From Hanleya hanleyi (Eukaryota; Mollusca; Polyplacophora; Lepidopleurida; Hanleyidae), in NCBI GenBank assembly GCA_036873755.1, contig JAVTVY010025320.1, forward strand, positions 37,445 to 101,444: a stretch of DNA of 64,000 nucleotides, in the 5' to 3' direction. Positions 26,161 through 35,403 of the stretch are shown piece after piece. Each line of letters opens with the position of its first letter. The stretch's first letter is position 1. The translations under genes were made by a program, and so were the position numbers. The notes beneath the pieces were generated by a model that worked only from the letters and a program-made list of their open reading frames with translations, ran no database searches and was not told the origin of the DNA.

Positions 26161-26761
26161 CAGGCTGTTGGTTTATTAGAGATTAGCCCTAGTATTTCTG
26201 TATGTGTAGTGTATTTATCTATATTCTGATGGTGGGGGAATTCCTTACTAACGTCGAATACCGCTTCCCGACCGATGACACTGGAGGCGGAATCAAGCTG
26301 ACCACGTCCCACAGCACGGGCTGTTCAGTAAAACAGTGCCAATGTCATACGATATACTGGTATTGACCTAATTCCCTATTCTATACTGATATTAGAACAC
26401 AGTTACCACGCAGTGCCACTCGGTAATTCATGTCAGGGTACAGTATTGAAGAATATAACTCCAGGTTATCATAAACACGTCAGTTGGTTTCCCATCCTGC
26501 CGTGCTCCCAACACCTCTAGTACAACGCAAAAACACTGTTCCACACGGAAAATGCAACCCAACAATTTCACTTGGATTTGCAGCGTATTAGGTTTGAACT
26601 AGCTAAGAGATCTACAATCTTTTAGACTTCCAAGCCGAAATATCTAAGGTTGCGAACCGATCGCAAAGCGCGCCAAAATAATACAGTACAGTCCGTACCT
26701 TGCGTGCTTTCTGAAGACGATATTTTTCTCTCTCTCTCCCCTCTGAAAATGTCCCCAGCTC

Positions 26762-26768
26762 TTATATA
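26762..26768 (-). promoter_or_regulatory. TATA box in right LTR
   Basis: Minus-strand GGCTATATAAGAGC, identical to the left LTR site, upstream of gag. Confidence 0.6.
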
Positions 26769-27877
26769 GCCTATACACTCTCCGTACATCGGACTGTCCG
26801 TTCCCCACGAACGGAGACGTTTCGCCCGCTATGAAATCATATCATAGCGAAATTACTAGAATAGCTTTCCATTCTAGAGCCGTGGAGAATATCCCACGTT
26901 ATGGTTACTTTTAGTCCTGTTCTGGTAAGCGAGCTATAAAGGGAACTCCATTCTCGTCACGCTGGCGTGCATCTCATTAAACGGTACATGTCCAGGAGTT
27001 TTCCCATTCTCTAGCAGGATCACGGTGCAATTACAACGCATATAAGCGAAGTGGGAAGAGGTAACGACATACTGACAGAGCCAAGTGACTTCACAGTATT
27101 GTTTTCTAGTTAACCTATTATAAAGCACATACCAAGAGTCTAACGATTCGTGATATGTATCTCAGGTACGCTTTTATTGTACCTGTTCATGTGGCAACTT
27201 GGATGACATGACCAAACGGCCCCTAGCACCGGCATCAGCGGCATTAGATGCAAATCTGGAGAGCTATGATGGAAATGCTCTGACAACTCGTATATTGGTA
27301 ATTGGCGAGCTGTGTCGCTGTGACACTCGTACACTCGTACACCATCCATCCTCTACCAAAGTCGAGTTACGCTCTGCAAACGCTGAACCGTTACAAACAT
27401 ATACTGCATCATCACTATACATGGCCTTAAAGGAAGGTTCTGAGATTGAAAGACCAGCCATCCTCTACCTTCCTTTGCTCGGCTACATGGGGATTAGTCA
27501 TAAGATATTGTGACCTGGTCACGATAGGACGGAAATCTATACCATTAAAAGAGCCGGCTTGAAATATCCCGTCCGTATGTATGTCTGTCTGCCACAGATA
27601 GCGTCCGTTGACACTACTGCAAGTGGTTTAGAGCCACTGAACTTAGGGCACATATTCTACGAGACAATACTTAAATGATCAGTCAGTAGCTAGTCATCGC
27701 CCAAATTGTTTTTCCCTATGTTATGAGTATGGAATCATTGGATAGTGTACATGTACACTGTAGTCTACAGGATCTTTGGCGCTACGTTTCGTTATCAATT
27801 CCGCTCAATAACCCGAGGCTAGGGACTGTATATGAAAATCGTGTGTAATAAATATCTTCAGGATGTTCACATGAACA

Positions 27878-28639
27878 AGTGGGACAATATTCTCTATAAA
27901 GCAATATGAAAAGCTATCTGGATTAAAAAATTATTATCAGTGATACAGACTTAAACAATGTGAACATCATGATGTCTTGCCTGGACCAGTTGATCGCTTC
28001 TCTCTTGCAGGAAATTAGGTTATGTTTCAAGATTTCAATTCTAAACTACATTTACTCCTGTGTGACAACGTACCCCAGATTAATGCGTTCTACGGTGGAG
28101 AGACTAGGTTACGTGGAATGTAGGAGCAACCTCATTTCTGCTACTACATTCCAGTTAACCTAGCCTCCCCATCGCACAGCGCACTAATCTGTAGTACGTT
28201 GTCACAAAGTGTAACTCGAGTCTTAGAAAGAGCTGAACAGGGTATATTTCATTCGAAATATCATGACGGAAGAGCCTTGGGTTGTAACGTAGTATAAAAC
28301 AGATATTTTAATCTCTCTCCCCTCTCTTTTTCTCTCTCTTTGGCCTAATTACACCAGTACCGTAATACTGCAAGATGCAGGCACATCGGACTGAACTAAA
28401 GGTCACAAACCTCCATTGAAGTTTTTGAGTTAAGATTATTATCAAGACTTGAATTCCGGCGAACATTGATTGGCCATTATACCTGACTGGGCCAGAAATG
28501 ATCTGTGATGTATTTTAAAATGATTCTATAATATTTGACTCTCAAATTAATATACCACAACCACGTTTTCAAATTTTAATCGGAAAAAAATCTGGGCCAG
28601 TTTGATCGGCACCTCGGAAATTTGCCGTAATGGTGTCAG
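27878..28639. other. Spacer between Gypsy and Polinton 1
   Basis: Non-coding. 27960-28020 resembles the family seen at 8640-8695 (GCTTCTCTCTTGCAGGAAA). It contains a long hairpin (28061-28206) and a CT-rich run near 28311-28341. Confidence 0.6.
28061..28206. repeat. 146-nt imperfect hairpin
   Basis: The arms of about 65-70 bases pair from TGTGACAACGTAC on the left with GTACGTTGTCACA on the right, and through CTAGGTTAnnTGGAATGTAG with CTACATTCCAnnTAACCTAG near a short loop (about 28124-28137). It could be a small palindromic MITE or a transcribed hairpin. No target duplication was identified. Confidence 0.8.
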
Positions 28640-28675
28640 AGTAGTATATAGCGAGTGAATCGGCGCTACTTTCAC

Positions 28676-28693
28676 CCGGATGTAGTGACGTCA
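28676..28693. promoter_or_regulatory. ETS plus CRE motif pair at P1 left end
   Basis: CCGGATGT (ETS-type) followed at once by TGACGTCA (CREB/ATF) 36 bases inside the terminus. It is mirrored at the right end (42121-42138). Confidence 0.55.
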
Positions 28694-28774
28694 CGAGGAG
28701 GGTGTGAGGAGGAACCAGTAGCGCCATCTGTACACTCTGGACGCAAGGGAGACAACTCGATCTACCAGAGTTTG

Positions 28775-28786
28775 GCCGCCATCTTG
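28775..28786. promoter_or_regulatory. YY1-type motif
   Basis: GCCGCCATCTTG, an exact YY1-type site, repeated as its complement at 40785-40796 and 42028-42039 in the other arm. Confidence 0.5.
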
Positions 28787-30948
28787 AATTTTGTGGAAAT
28801 GGTCCGATGGGGTCGTATGAGGTATCAAAGTGAAGCATTCGTGAAGGGGCATCTGATGGGCTGGGTGTGGGGTTGAAATATCGGCATTCTGCGCATGCGC
28901 GGTGGCCAAAGGGTATGGAAATAGACGTTTTGGGATCGAGCGGGGTTTCTAATGGGCCGATGGAGTTGTATGAGGTATCCATGTGAAGCCTAGGTGAAGG
29001 GGCATCCAGTCATGGGTGGGTGCATGTAAAATTTTTCATGAAAAAAAAAAAAACCGAACACGGACTTTATCGAAAAATCCGGGAAAATGCCTATATGGGG
29101 TATGGGGGTATGTAGGTCGCCGGGCTTAACGGGGCTTGCCTATCAATAGAGTTATCTCCCCCTAGTTCCAGGGTGGGTGTATGTAAAAATTTTCCTGAAA
29201 AAATACGGAACACGGACTTTATCCTAAATTACGGGAAAATGCCTATATGGAGTATGGGGGGTATAGGACCATCCTGGGAAACCTACTTCTCGACATTTGC
29301 GGTATAGGTTGTGGGTCTCGTTTTCTTAGTCTCGTCAAGACAAACATGATAGGAAGTGTCGCGGAGCGAATCGTTGAAATTTTTGGAAAAGGTTCAGGGA
29401 GACCCATATAGTCCCATACTAGGGGTATAGGACCAATGTTTGCCCCACTGGGAAACCTACTTCTAGACATTTGCGGTATGGTTGTTTGGATTTGTTTTCT
29501 TAGTCTCGTCAAGACAAACATGATAGGAAGTGTCCCGGCACGAATCGGTGAAATTTTTGAAAAAAGTCACCGCGGCCTGGGTAGGCCCATAGGCCGATAC
29601 TGCATGGCTATGGGTGTATAGGTCCATACGGGATGGACGTTTTGGGGTCTAGGTGGGCCACTAATGGTCCGATGGGGTCGTATGAGGTATCAAAGTGAAG
29701 CATTCGTGAAGGGGCATCTGATGGGCTGGGTGTGGGGTTGAAATATCGGCATTCTGCGCATGCGCAGTGGCCAAAGGGAATGGAAATAGACGTTTTGGGA
29801 TCGAACGGGGTTTCTAATGGGCCGATGGAGTTGTATGAGGTATCCATGTGAAGCCTAGGTGAAGGGGCATCCAGTCATGGGTGGGTGCATGTAAAATTTT
29901 TCCTGAAAAAAAAAAAACGAAACACGGACTTTATCGAAAAATTCGGGAAAATGCCTATCTGGGGTATGGGGGGTATATAGGTCGCCGGGCTTAACGGGGC
30001 TTGCCTATCAATAGAGTTATCTCCCCCTAGTTCCAGGGTGGGTGTATGTAAAATTTTTCCTGAAAAAATACGGAACACGGACTTTATCCTAAATTACGGA
30101 AAAATGCCTATATGGGGTATGGGGGTATAGGACCATCCTGGGAAACCTACTTCTCGACATTTGCGGTATAGGTTGTGGGGTCTCATTTTCTTAGTCTCGT
30201 CAAGACAAACATGATAGGAAGTGTCCCGGAGCGAATCGGTGAAATTTTTGAAAAAGTACGATATAGCCCCATATAGGCCCATACTGGGGTATAGGACTAA
30301 TGTTTGTCCCCCTGGGAAACCCACTTCTCGACATTTGCGGTATAGGTTGTGGGGTCTCGTTTTCTTAGTCTCGTCAAGACAAACATGATAGGAAGTGTCC
30401 CGGAGCGAATCGGTGAAATTTTTGAAAAAAGTCACCGAGGCCTGGGTAGGCCCATAGGCCTATACTGCATGGCTATGGGTGTATAGGTCCACACGGGGTG
30501 GACGTTTTGGAGTCTAGGTGGGCCACTAATGGCCCGATGGGGTCGAGTGAGGTCTTATTTTGAAGCTCTCATGCAGGAGCACTTGACTACACTAATGGTT
30601 CGTACGTTGTCAATAGTCTGCGCATGCGCAGCCTGGCCGTAGTATAGAAAGCAGGCATTTTTGGGGGTGTGTGTGTGGGTGTGTTTGGGTTAGAGATGGG
30701 CTATTCACGATTCGAATGGGTCGTGTGAGGTATCCATGTGAAGCCTATGTGAGGGATCCTCTGATGGGGTGAGTGCGGGGTTGAAATATCGTCACTCTGC
30801 GCATGCGCAGTGGACAAAGGGGTATGGACATAGACGTGTTGGGGTCTAGGTGGGCTCCTCATGGGCCTATTGTGTCGAGTGACGTATCCATGTGAAGCCT
30901 AGGTGAGGGGGCTAGACTAGGGTGTCGTTTCCATTCTGCTGCGCAGGT

Positions 30949-30974
30949 CACGTGGGTTGTGACGTCACTTCCGG
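30949..30974. promoter_or_regulatory. E-box, CRE and ETS cluster, P1 left
   Basis: CACGTG at 30949, then TGACGTCA at 30960 and CTTCCGG directly after. The same composite recurs (without or with the E-box) at 31102, 31291, 38812-38826, 38954-38979, 49878-49903, 61705-61730 and 62966-62992. Confidence 0.55.
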
Positions 30975-31351
30975 TTGGGGTGAATGGGGCGTGACCTTTG
31001 GACATGTCTAGACTTGTCTGTGTCTGTCATGTACTGGGGTTTTTCCCCACAATGGCATTTACCTTCGGACATGGTTTGGTGGGTCTGCGCAAGTGTGTGT
31101 GTGACGTCACTTCCGGGGTTTTTCAGAATGCTCAAACACTACCTCCAACTTTCCCGGCCCGCCCCGGCCGCAGCACGCGCGGGCGCGCGGATGATCTGAT
31201 GCGGCAGCGCGTACGCGCGTCATCACCGGCAGTGCGTGGATGAATGTAGGGAGAGGTTAAATCGACGCCTATTTCACCCGGATGTAAAAATGACGTCACT
31301 TCCGGTTTTGTTGAATGGGGCGCGACCTTTGGACATGCCCAGACTTGTCTG

Positions 31352-31508
31352 ACCGCCATTGTTGGAAAATGGCGGATAATGGCGGAAGGTGACAGCCATT
31401 GTGGGAAAATTGCGGAAAATGGCGGATAATGGCGGATACACCGCCATTGTGGGAAAATGGCGAATACGTTGACCGGAAAGACCCGAAGGTGAACGCCATT
31501 GTGGAAAA
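31352..31508. repeat. Short inverted modules with GCCATT/ATGGC
   Basis: Four modules of the form GCCATTGTGGGAAAATGGC, each a small stem-loop, with extra ATGGCGG words between. They lie between the TIR and the first gene of P1; P2 keeps only a trace near 61255. Confidence 0.75.
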
Positions 31509-31682
31509 CCCCCACAGACAGGTCAGTACATGCATTCCTATGATGTTCACGCATAATAAAAGGATTGATCTGTAATCTGTGTTGTTGTTGTTGCTCTCTT
31601 TTTTGGACTAACCCATCAGAATAGTACGTATCACGGACTACACCCGTAGAGCTACGTCTAGGCGCGTATGTGTGACCTGGTC

Positions 31683-31689
31683 TATAAAA
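31683..31689 (+). promoter_or_regulatory. TATA box of P1 tail-anchored gene
   Basis: TATAAAA 53 bases before the ATG at 31736; conserved in P2 (minus strand, 60253-60259). Confidence 0.65.
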
Positions 31690-31735
31690 CACGTCTCTCT
31701 GGATCCCACACCTTCATTTCTACGGTTGCAGAGCC

Positions 31736-32062
31736 ATGACGGAGATCCAGCCCTATGCGACTCGCATTTTACAGCATGCCACCGTGGTGAATTCACTCAC
31801 GGGTTACCGAGCAGTGGTCCAGTCCATGTTTGCAGATGGCGACGACAACGAGGGGCGACGCCAGATCCTGAACGAGTTCACAGAAGCGGTCCTCGACAGA
31901 GTGCACTCGATGGAGAGGTGTGCCATCACCCACCACTACTGGACTATGACAGCCATCCTTGATGCTCGGGCTATGGACCAGGAGCGCTCACGCCGGAACC
32001 AGCGCCGGCTGGTTGGCCTCACAATAGTCTGTGCCCTATTGACCCTGGCGCTGTGGTATTGA
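31736..32062 (+). CDS. Small tail-anchored protein (P1 gene 1)
   Basis: 108 residues. The first 85 are charged and predicted helical with no family I recognise. Residues about 90-107 (LVGLTIVCALLTLALWY) form one hydrophobic segment at the very C-terminus after an arginine-rich patch (RSRRNQRRL), the layout of a tail-anchored membrane protein. It has its own TATA box 53 bases upstream, and a new TATA box for the next gene follows within 20 bases of its stop. P2 keeps the whole frame with six changes in 108 residues (counted by eye), which argues for recent function. A role at the virion membrane or in host-membrane targeting is only a guess. Confidence 0.75.
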   Translation: MTEIQPYATRILQHATVVNSLTGYRAVVQSMFADGDDNEGRRQILNEFTEAVLDRVHSMERCAITHHYWTMTAILDARAMDQERSRRNQRRLVGLTIVCALLTLALWY

Positions 32063-32076
32063 CAGTGGGACCTGAC

Positions 32077-32084
32077 TATAAATA
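32077..32084 (+). promoter_or_regulatory. TATAAATA box of P1 gene 2
   Basis: TATAAATACGAG, 58 bases before the ATG at 32135. The same TATAAATACGAG core precedes gene 3. Confidence 0.7.
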
Positions 32085-32134
32085 CGAGGGTCAGACAGAG
32101 TGTGTGTCATTCAACGATCGTCATTGGAGCAAGC

Positions 32135-32638
32135 ATGTCACCAGTCCTACGAGCCATCCTTCCCCTTACACCCCGGGTGGGGTTACACGTCTATGAAGAT
32201 AAAGTCACCCTCGTGGAAGACCGTGGAGATGTTTGCTGGTCGCCCGCTGAGACCGTATCGAATACGGTTACGCTACACCGTGACGGCTGGACCAAATTTA
32301 AACGGGTGTTGAGCGGCGAGCTCGATGGACATCTCATCCACATAGACAATGCCATCTACGTATACCGTGGACCCTTCTTCCCACGCCTGGGCCGCTACCA
32401 AGACCCTACGCGAAGCTTCACCCTAGACCCCGATCTGTGGATAGCCTTCGAGAAAGTGGTGCCTATCGTGGACCAGCTGTTTACACAGGACGAGCGGTCA
32501 TCAGACGAGCTGGAGTGGGCTCGTGCCCTGAAAGAATCGGCGGCAGAACCCAATGAACAACTGTCTAGCCATGAACCCGACGACGATGCCATTGATTACC
32601 CGGCTAGACTCAGTCAGCCCAGTGACATGACCACCTGA
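32135..32638 (+). CDS. Double-repeat protein, PC4-like halves (P1 gene 2)
   Basis: 167 residues. I chose the ATG at 32135 because it lies 58 bases after the TATA box; the frame is open upstream only through a GTG. The protein has two similar halves: strands (LHVYEDKVTLVED) then TVTLHRDGWTKFKRVL, and strands (HIDNAIYVYRGPFF) then FTLDPDLWIAFEKVVPIVD. The pattern of curved strands followed by S/T-L-x-x-x-x-W-x-x-hydrophobic-K/E helix is what PC4/SUB1-type single-strand DNA-binding domains show. That assignment is inference from pattern only. A polar tail of about 50 residues follows. It is paralogous to gene 3 next door. The P2 copy is broken by a one-base deletion in a G run and has lost this stop codon. 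Confidence 0.7.
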   Translation: MSPVLRAILPLTPRVGLHVYEDKVTLVEDRGDVCWSPAETVSNTVTLHRDGWTKFKRVLSGELDGHLIHIDNAIYVYRGPFFPRLGRYQDPTRSFTLDPDLWIAFEKVVPIVDQLFTQDERSSDELEWARALKESAAEPNEQLSSHEPDDDAIDYPARLSQPSDMTT

Positions 32639-32663
32639 TCCTTTGATCTCACGGGGTTCTCCC

Positions 32664-32671
32664 TATAAATA
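32664..32671 (+). promoter_or_regulatory. TATAAATA box of P1 gene 3
   Basis: TATAAATACGAG 47 bases upstream of the ATG at 32711; conserved in P2 at 59272-59279. Confidence 0.7.
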
Positions 32672-32710
32672 CGAGACACAGTCAGATCTGGTACCATTCA
32701 CGTACTGACC

Positions 32711-33181
32711 ATGGCGGAGCATATAACACTGGCGTATCTCAGCTTGACCCCCGAGGTTTTCCTGCACGTGTATGCGGATAAGGTCGATATCATGGAGGAG
32801 GTGGGAGACATCTGTGATGCGGACCCTACACAACCCTGCCCGGCTCACATTCGTCTGTCCCGAGAGGGCTGGACCAAATTCAAACGGATGTTGTCTGGTG
32901 AACTGGACGGCGGCCTCATCCACTTGTGTCACGATGTGTACATCCGACGCGGCCCTTTCTTTGCTCAATTGGCTCGGCTAGATGGGGGTACAGTGCATTT
33001 TACCCTTCACCCTGATCTATGGTCTGCATTGCAAGATGCCGTGGTAGATGTGGATCAAGTGCTTATCAAGCGGTCATCAGACGAGTTGGACTGGTCATTT
33101 ACCATGGGCACTGTGGAAGCCAATGAAGAAAATCAGAAAGAAACTCCAGCCCAAGATATACCCGTTATAAATAAACGATAG
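32711..33181 (+). CDS. Double-repeat protein, PC4-like halves (P1 gene 3)
   Basis: 156 residues with the same two-half plan as gene 2: FLHVYADKVDIMEE then IRLSREGWTKFKRML, and HLCHDVYIRRGPFF then FTLHPDLWSALQDAVVDVD. The W-x-x-hydrophobic helix starts and the GPFF turn are conserved between the two paralogues. The tail has an SSDELDW motif also found in gene 2 (SSDELEW), perhaps an acidic interaction peptide. P2 has an intact copy with nine changes in 156 residues (counted by eye), so the gene has probably been kept by selection. I infer a DNA-binding or transcription role; a structural search is needed to decide. Confidence 0.75.
   Translation: MAEHITLAYLSLTPEVFLHVYADKVDIMEEVGDICDADPTQPCPAHIRLSREGWTKFKRMLSGELDGGLIHLCHDVYIRRGPFFAQLARLDGGTVHFTLHPDLWSALQDAVVDVDQVLIKRSSDELDWSFTMGTVEANEENQKETPAQDIPVINKR
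33166..33173 (+). promoter_or_regulatory. TATAAATA box of chimeric ORF
   Basis: First copy of the integrase TATA box, 44 bases before the ATG at 33210. Confidence 0.6.
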
Positions 33182-33209
33182 AGCCAGGGTGCATCATCAT
33201 TTTGTCACC

Positions 33210-33707
33210 ATGAAGCGCTGGGAGAAGGTGTTGGATAACTTATACTACAGTCCCGACAGTCCGGCGGCCTATTGTGCATTGTCGGCTCTCTATCGAGCGC
33301 CCAAACCCCAGGGGATACCACGTACCCAAGTCCGAGATTGGTTAAGAAAACAAGACACATATACCTTACATCGAGCTGTCCGTCGCCATTTTCTACGGAA
33401 CCTCATCCACATAGACAATGCCATCTACGTATACCGTGGACCCTTCTTCCCACGCCTGGGCCGCTACCAAGACCCTACGCGAAGCTTCACCCTAGACCCC
33501 GATCTGTGGATAGCCTTCGAGAAAGTGGTGCCTATCGTGGACCAGCTGTTTACACAGGACGAGCGGTCATCAGACGAGTTGGAGCGGGCTCGTGCCCTGA
33601 GAGAATCGGCGGCAGAACCCAATGAACAACTGTCTAGCCATGAACCCGACGACGATGCCATTGATTACCCGGCTAGACTCAGTCAGCCCAGTGACATGAC
33701 CACCTGA
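33210..33707 (+). CDS. Chimeric ORF: integrase N-terminus fused to gene 2 C-terminus
   Basis: 165 residues. Residues 1-64 are the integrase N-terminus up to RRHFLRN. The frame then continues into the second half-repeat and acidic tail of gene 2, starting LIHIDNAIYVYRG. The fusion is a by-product of the 1,069-bp duplication but is in frame and has a TATA box and a good start context (CACCATGA). It lacks the catalytic core. Whether it is expressed is unknown. Confidence 0.7.
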   Translation: MKRWEKVLDNLYYSPDSPAAYCALSALYRAPKPQGIPRTQVRDWLRKQDTYTLHRAVRRHFLRNLIHIDNAIYVYRGPFFPRLGRYQDPTRSFTLDPDLWIAFEKVVPIVDQLFTQDERSSDELERARALRESAAEPNEQLSSHEPDDDAIDYPARLSQPSDMTT

Positions 33708-33732
33708 TCCTTTGATCTCACGGGGTTCTCCC

Positions 33733-33740
33733 TATAAATA
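33733..33740 (+). promoter_or_regulatory. TATAAATA box of second gene 3 copy
   Basis: Duplicate of the 32664 box, 47 bases before the ATG at 33780. Confidence 0.6.
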
Positions 33741-33779
33741 CGAGAGACAGTCAAATCTGGTACCATTCACGTACTGACC

Positions 33780-34251
33780 ATGGCGGAGCATATAACACTG
33801 GCGTATCTCAGCTTGACCCCCGAGGTTTTCCTGCACGTGTATGCGGATAAGGTCGATATCATGGAGGAGGTGGGAGACATCTGTGATGCGGACCTTACAC
33901 AACCGTGCCCGGCTCCACATTCGTCTGTCCCGAGAGGGCTGGACCAAATTCAAACGGGTGTTGTCTGGTGAACTGGACGGCGACCTCATCCACTTGTGTC
34001 ACGATGTGTACATCCGACGCGGCCCTTTCTTTGCTCAATTGGCTCGGCTAGATGGGGGTACAGTGCATTTTACCCTTCACCCTGATCTATGGTCTGCATT
34101 GGAAGATGCCGTGGTAGATGTGGATCAAGTGCTTATCAAGCGGTCATCAGACGAGTTGGACTGGTCATTTACCATGGACACTGTGGAAGCCAACGAAGAA
34201 AATCAGAAAGAAACTCCAGCCCAAGATATACCCGTTATAAATAAACGATAG
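33780..34251 (+). pseudogene. Second copy of gene 3, frameshifted
   Basis: Duplicate of 32711-33181. One extra C near 33911 shifts the frame, so the first 40-odd codons and the remainder are in different frames. The rest is nearly identical to gene 3. It is dead as a full-length gene although the original remains upstream. Confidence 0.9.
34236..34243 (+). promoter_or_regulatory. TATAAATA box of P1 integrase
   Basis: TATAAATAAA 44 bases before the ATG at 34280; conserved in P2 at 58770-58777. Confidence 0.65.
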
Positions 34252-34279
34252 AGCCAGGGTGCATCATCATTTTGTCACC

Positions 34280-35353
34280 ATGAAGCGCTGGGAGAAGGTG
34301 TTGGATAACTTATACTACAGTCCCGACAGCCCGGCGGCCTATAGTGCATTGTCGGCTCTCTATCGAGCGGCCAAACCCCAGGGGATACAACGTGCCCAAG
34401 TCCGAGATTGGTTAAGAAAACAAGACACCTATACCTTACATCGAGCTGTCCGTCGCCATTTTCTACGGAACCGGGTCATCGTGGGAGGAATAGATGCCCA
34501 GTGGCAAGCGGATTTGGTCGATATGAGCGCCTTTGCCAAACACAACGATGGGAATCGGTATATCTTGACGTGCATCGATATCCTATCCAAGTGTGCGTGG
34601 GTGGTACCCATCCGGACGAAAACGGGGGCGAATCTCATAGCGGCGTTCAAAGACATCTTCAAGACCGGGCGCAAACCTTTGTATTTGCAAACCGACGAAG
34701 GCACGGAATTCCTCAACAGACCGTTCCAACAGTTTCTGAAAGCCCAGAAGGTGTTTTTCTTCCATACGTACAACGAGACCAAGGCTTCCGTGGTGGAAAG
34801 GTTCAACAGGACATTCAAAGGCCGCATGTATAAATATTTCACCTATAAGAATACAAGGCGGTACATCGATGCTCTCCCGAAACTTGTGAGGGGTTACAAT
34901 CGAGCCTATCATCGGAGTATAGAGAGAGCCCCCATTACCGTGACCCAACGCAATGAAGCCCAAGTTCGGCGTGTCTTGTACCCCAGACCATCACAGCGAA
35001 CGACGAAGGCGGTGTACAAGGTCGGGGACCCTGTACGGATCAGTAAAGTCAAAGGTCAATTTGAGAAAAGTTACTTGCCCAACTGGAGCGATGAGCACTT
35101 CCTGATTAAACGGCGTCTACCCCGACAGCAGCGAGTCTATGAACTGGAAGATCTTCAAGGGGAACCGTTGCTAGGGACGTTTTACGAGACGGAATTACAG
35201 CCTGTCGTAAAAACACAGCAAGACTACTACACGGTGGAGCAGATTTTGAAAACGGAACGTCGACGTGGCAAACTGTTTCATTTCGTCAAATGGCAAGGCT
35301 GGCCCAGTTCCTTCAATTCTTGGGTCGCTGCCAACCAGGTGAAACGACTATAA
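34280..35353 (+). CDS. INT: Polinton integrase with C-terminal chromodomain
   Basis: 357 residues. It inserts the element into host DNA with a short target duplication. The start at 34280 (CACCATGA) was chosen over an upstream GTG. Residues 1-64 are an N-terminal helical region. The retroviral-type catalytic core shows D78 (WQADLVDM), D139 (LQTDEGTEF) and E173 (ASVVERFN), a DD35E-like set. Residues about 245-305 form an SH3-like region (KVGDPVRISK). Residues 315-357 (YYTVEQILKTERRRG, FHFVKWQGWP) are a chromodomain, which can steer insertion to particular chromatin. It is complete, the only intact integrase in the window, and homologous to the transposon-derived F54H12.3 family. The next gene's TATA box overlaps its stop. 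Confidence 0.95.
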   Translation: MKRWEKVLDNLYYSPDSPAAYSALSALYRAAKPQGIQRAQVRDWLRKQDTYTLHRAVRRHFLRNRVIVGGIDAQWQADLVDMSAFAKHNDGNRYILTCIDILSKCAWVVPIRTKTGANLIAAFKDIFKTGRKPLYLQTDEGTEFLNRPFQQFLKAQKVFFFHTYNETKASVVERFNRTFKGRMYKYFTYKNTRRYIDALPKLVRGYNRAYHRSIERAPITVTQRNEAQVRRVLYPRPSQRTTKAVYKVGDPVRISKVKGQFEKSYLPNWSDEHFLIKRRLPRQQRVYELEDLQGEPLLGTFYETELQPVVKTQQDYYTVEQILKTERRRGKLFHFVKWQGWPSSFNSWVAANQVKRL

Positions 35354-35354
35354 A
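35349..35354 (+). promoter_or_regulatory. TATA box of P1 membrane protein gene
   Basis: TATAAA overlapping the integrase stop codon, 55 bases before the ATG at 35404; conserved in P2 at 57659-57664. Confidence 0.65.
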
Positions 35355-35403
35355 GCCAGACACCACTGCCGTCATCCTTCATTCCACGTTCGACCACAGT
35401 GCT

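Larger units (their letters stand above)
25358..27877 (-). mobile_element. Gypsy long terminal repeat (right, 2520 bp)
   Basis: Matches 16540-19061 throughout, with the same TG...CA-type ends, TATA box and minisatellite. For the minus-strand gag-pol this is the 5' LTR. Scattered substitutions separate the two LTRs, so the insertion is old or the pair is not from one insertion. Confidence 0.65.
28640..31150. repeat. P1 left terminal inverted repeat
   Basis: Pairs with 38705-42174. It contains a tandem duplication with period 865 (28797-29640 and 29660-30470). Perfect GCGCATGCGC palindromes lie at 28891, 29756, 30620 and 30799. The inner border (31150-31230) is a GC-rich CGCGCG tract. Open frames inside are repeat artefacts. 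Confidence 0.9.
32332..34469 (+). repeat. 1,069-bp tandem duplication inside P1
   Basis: 32332-33400 recurs as 33401-34469 with about 1-2 percent difference. The unit spans the end of gene 2, all of gene 3 and the first 64 codons of integrase. P2 has no such duplication, so it arose in P1. Confidence 0.93.

Noticed and set aside
28569..31692. Many 60-190-codon frames in the P1 left arm (and 39734-42185)
   Set aside because: Products of tandem repeats in the terminal arms, with the same words repeated; no codon conservation or start signals.
34408..34833. 141-codon second-frame ORF inside integrase
   Set aside because: Out-of-frame shadow of a well conserved catalytic domain.
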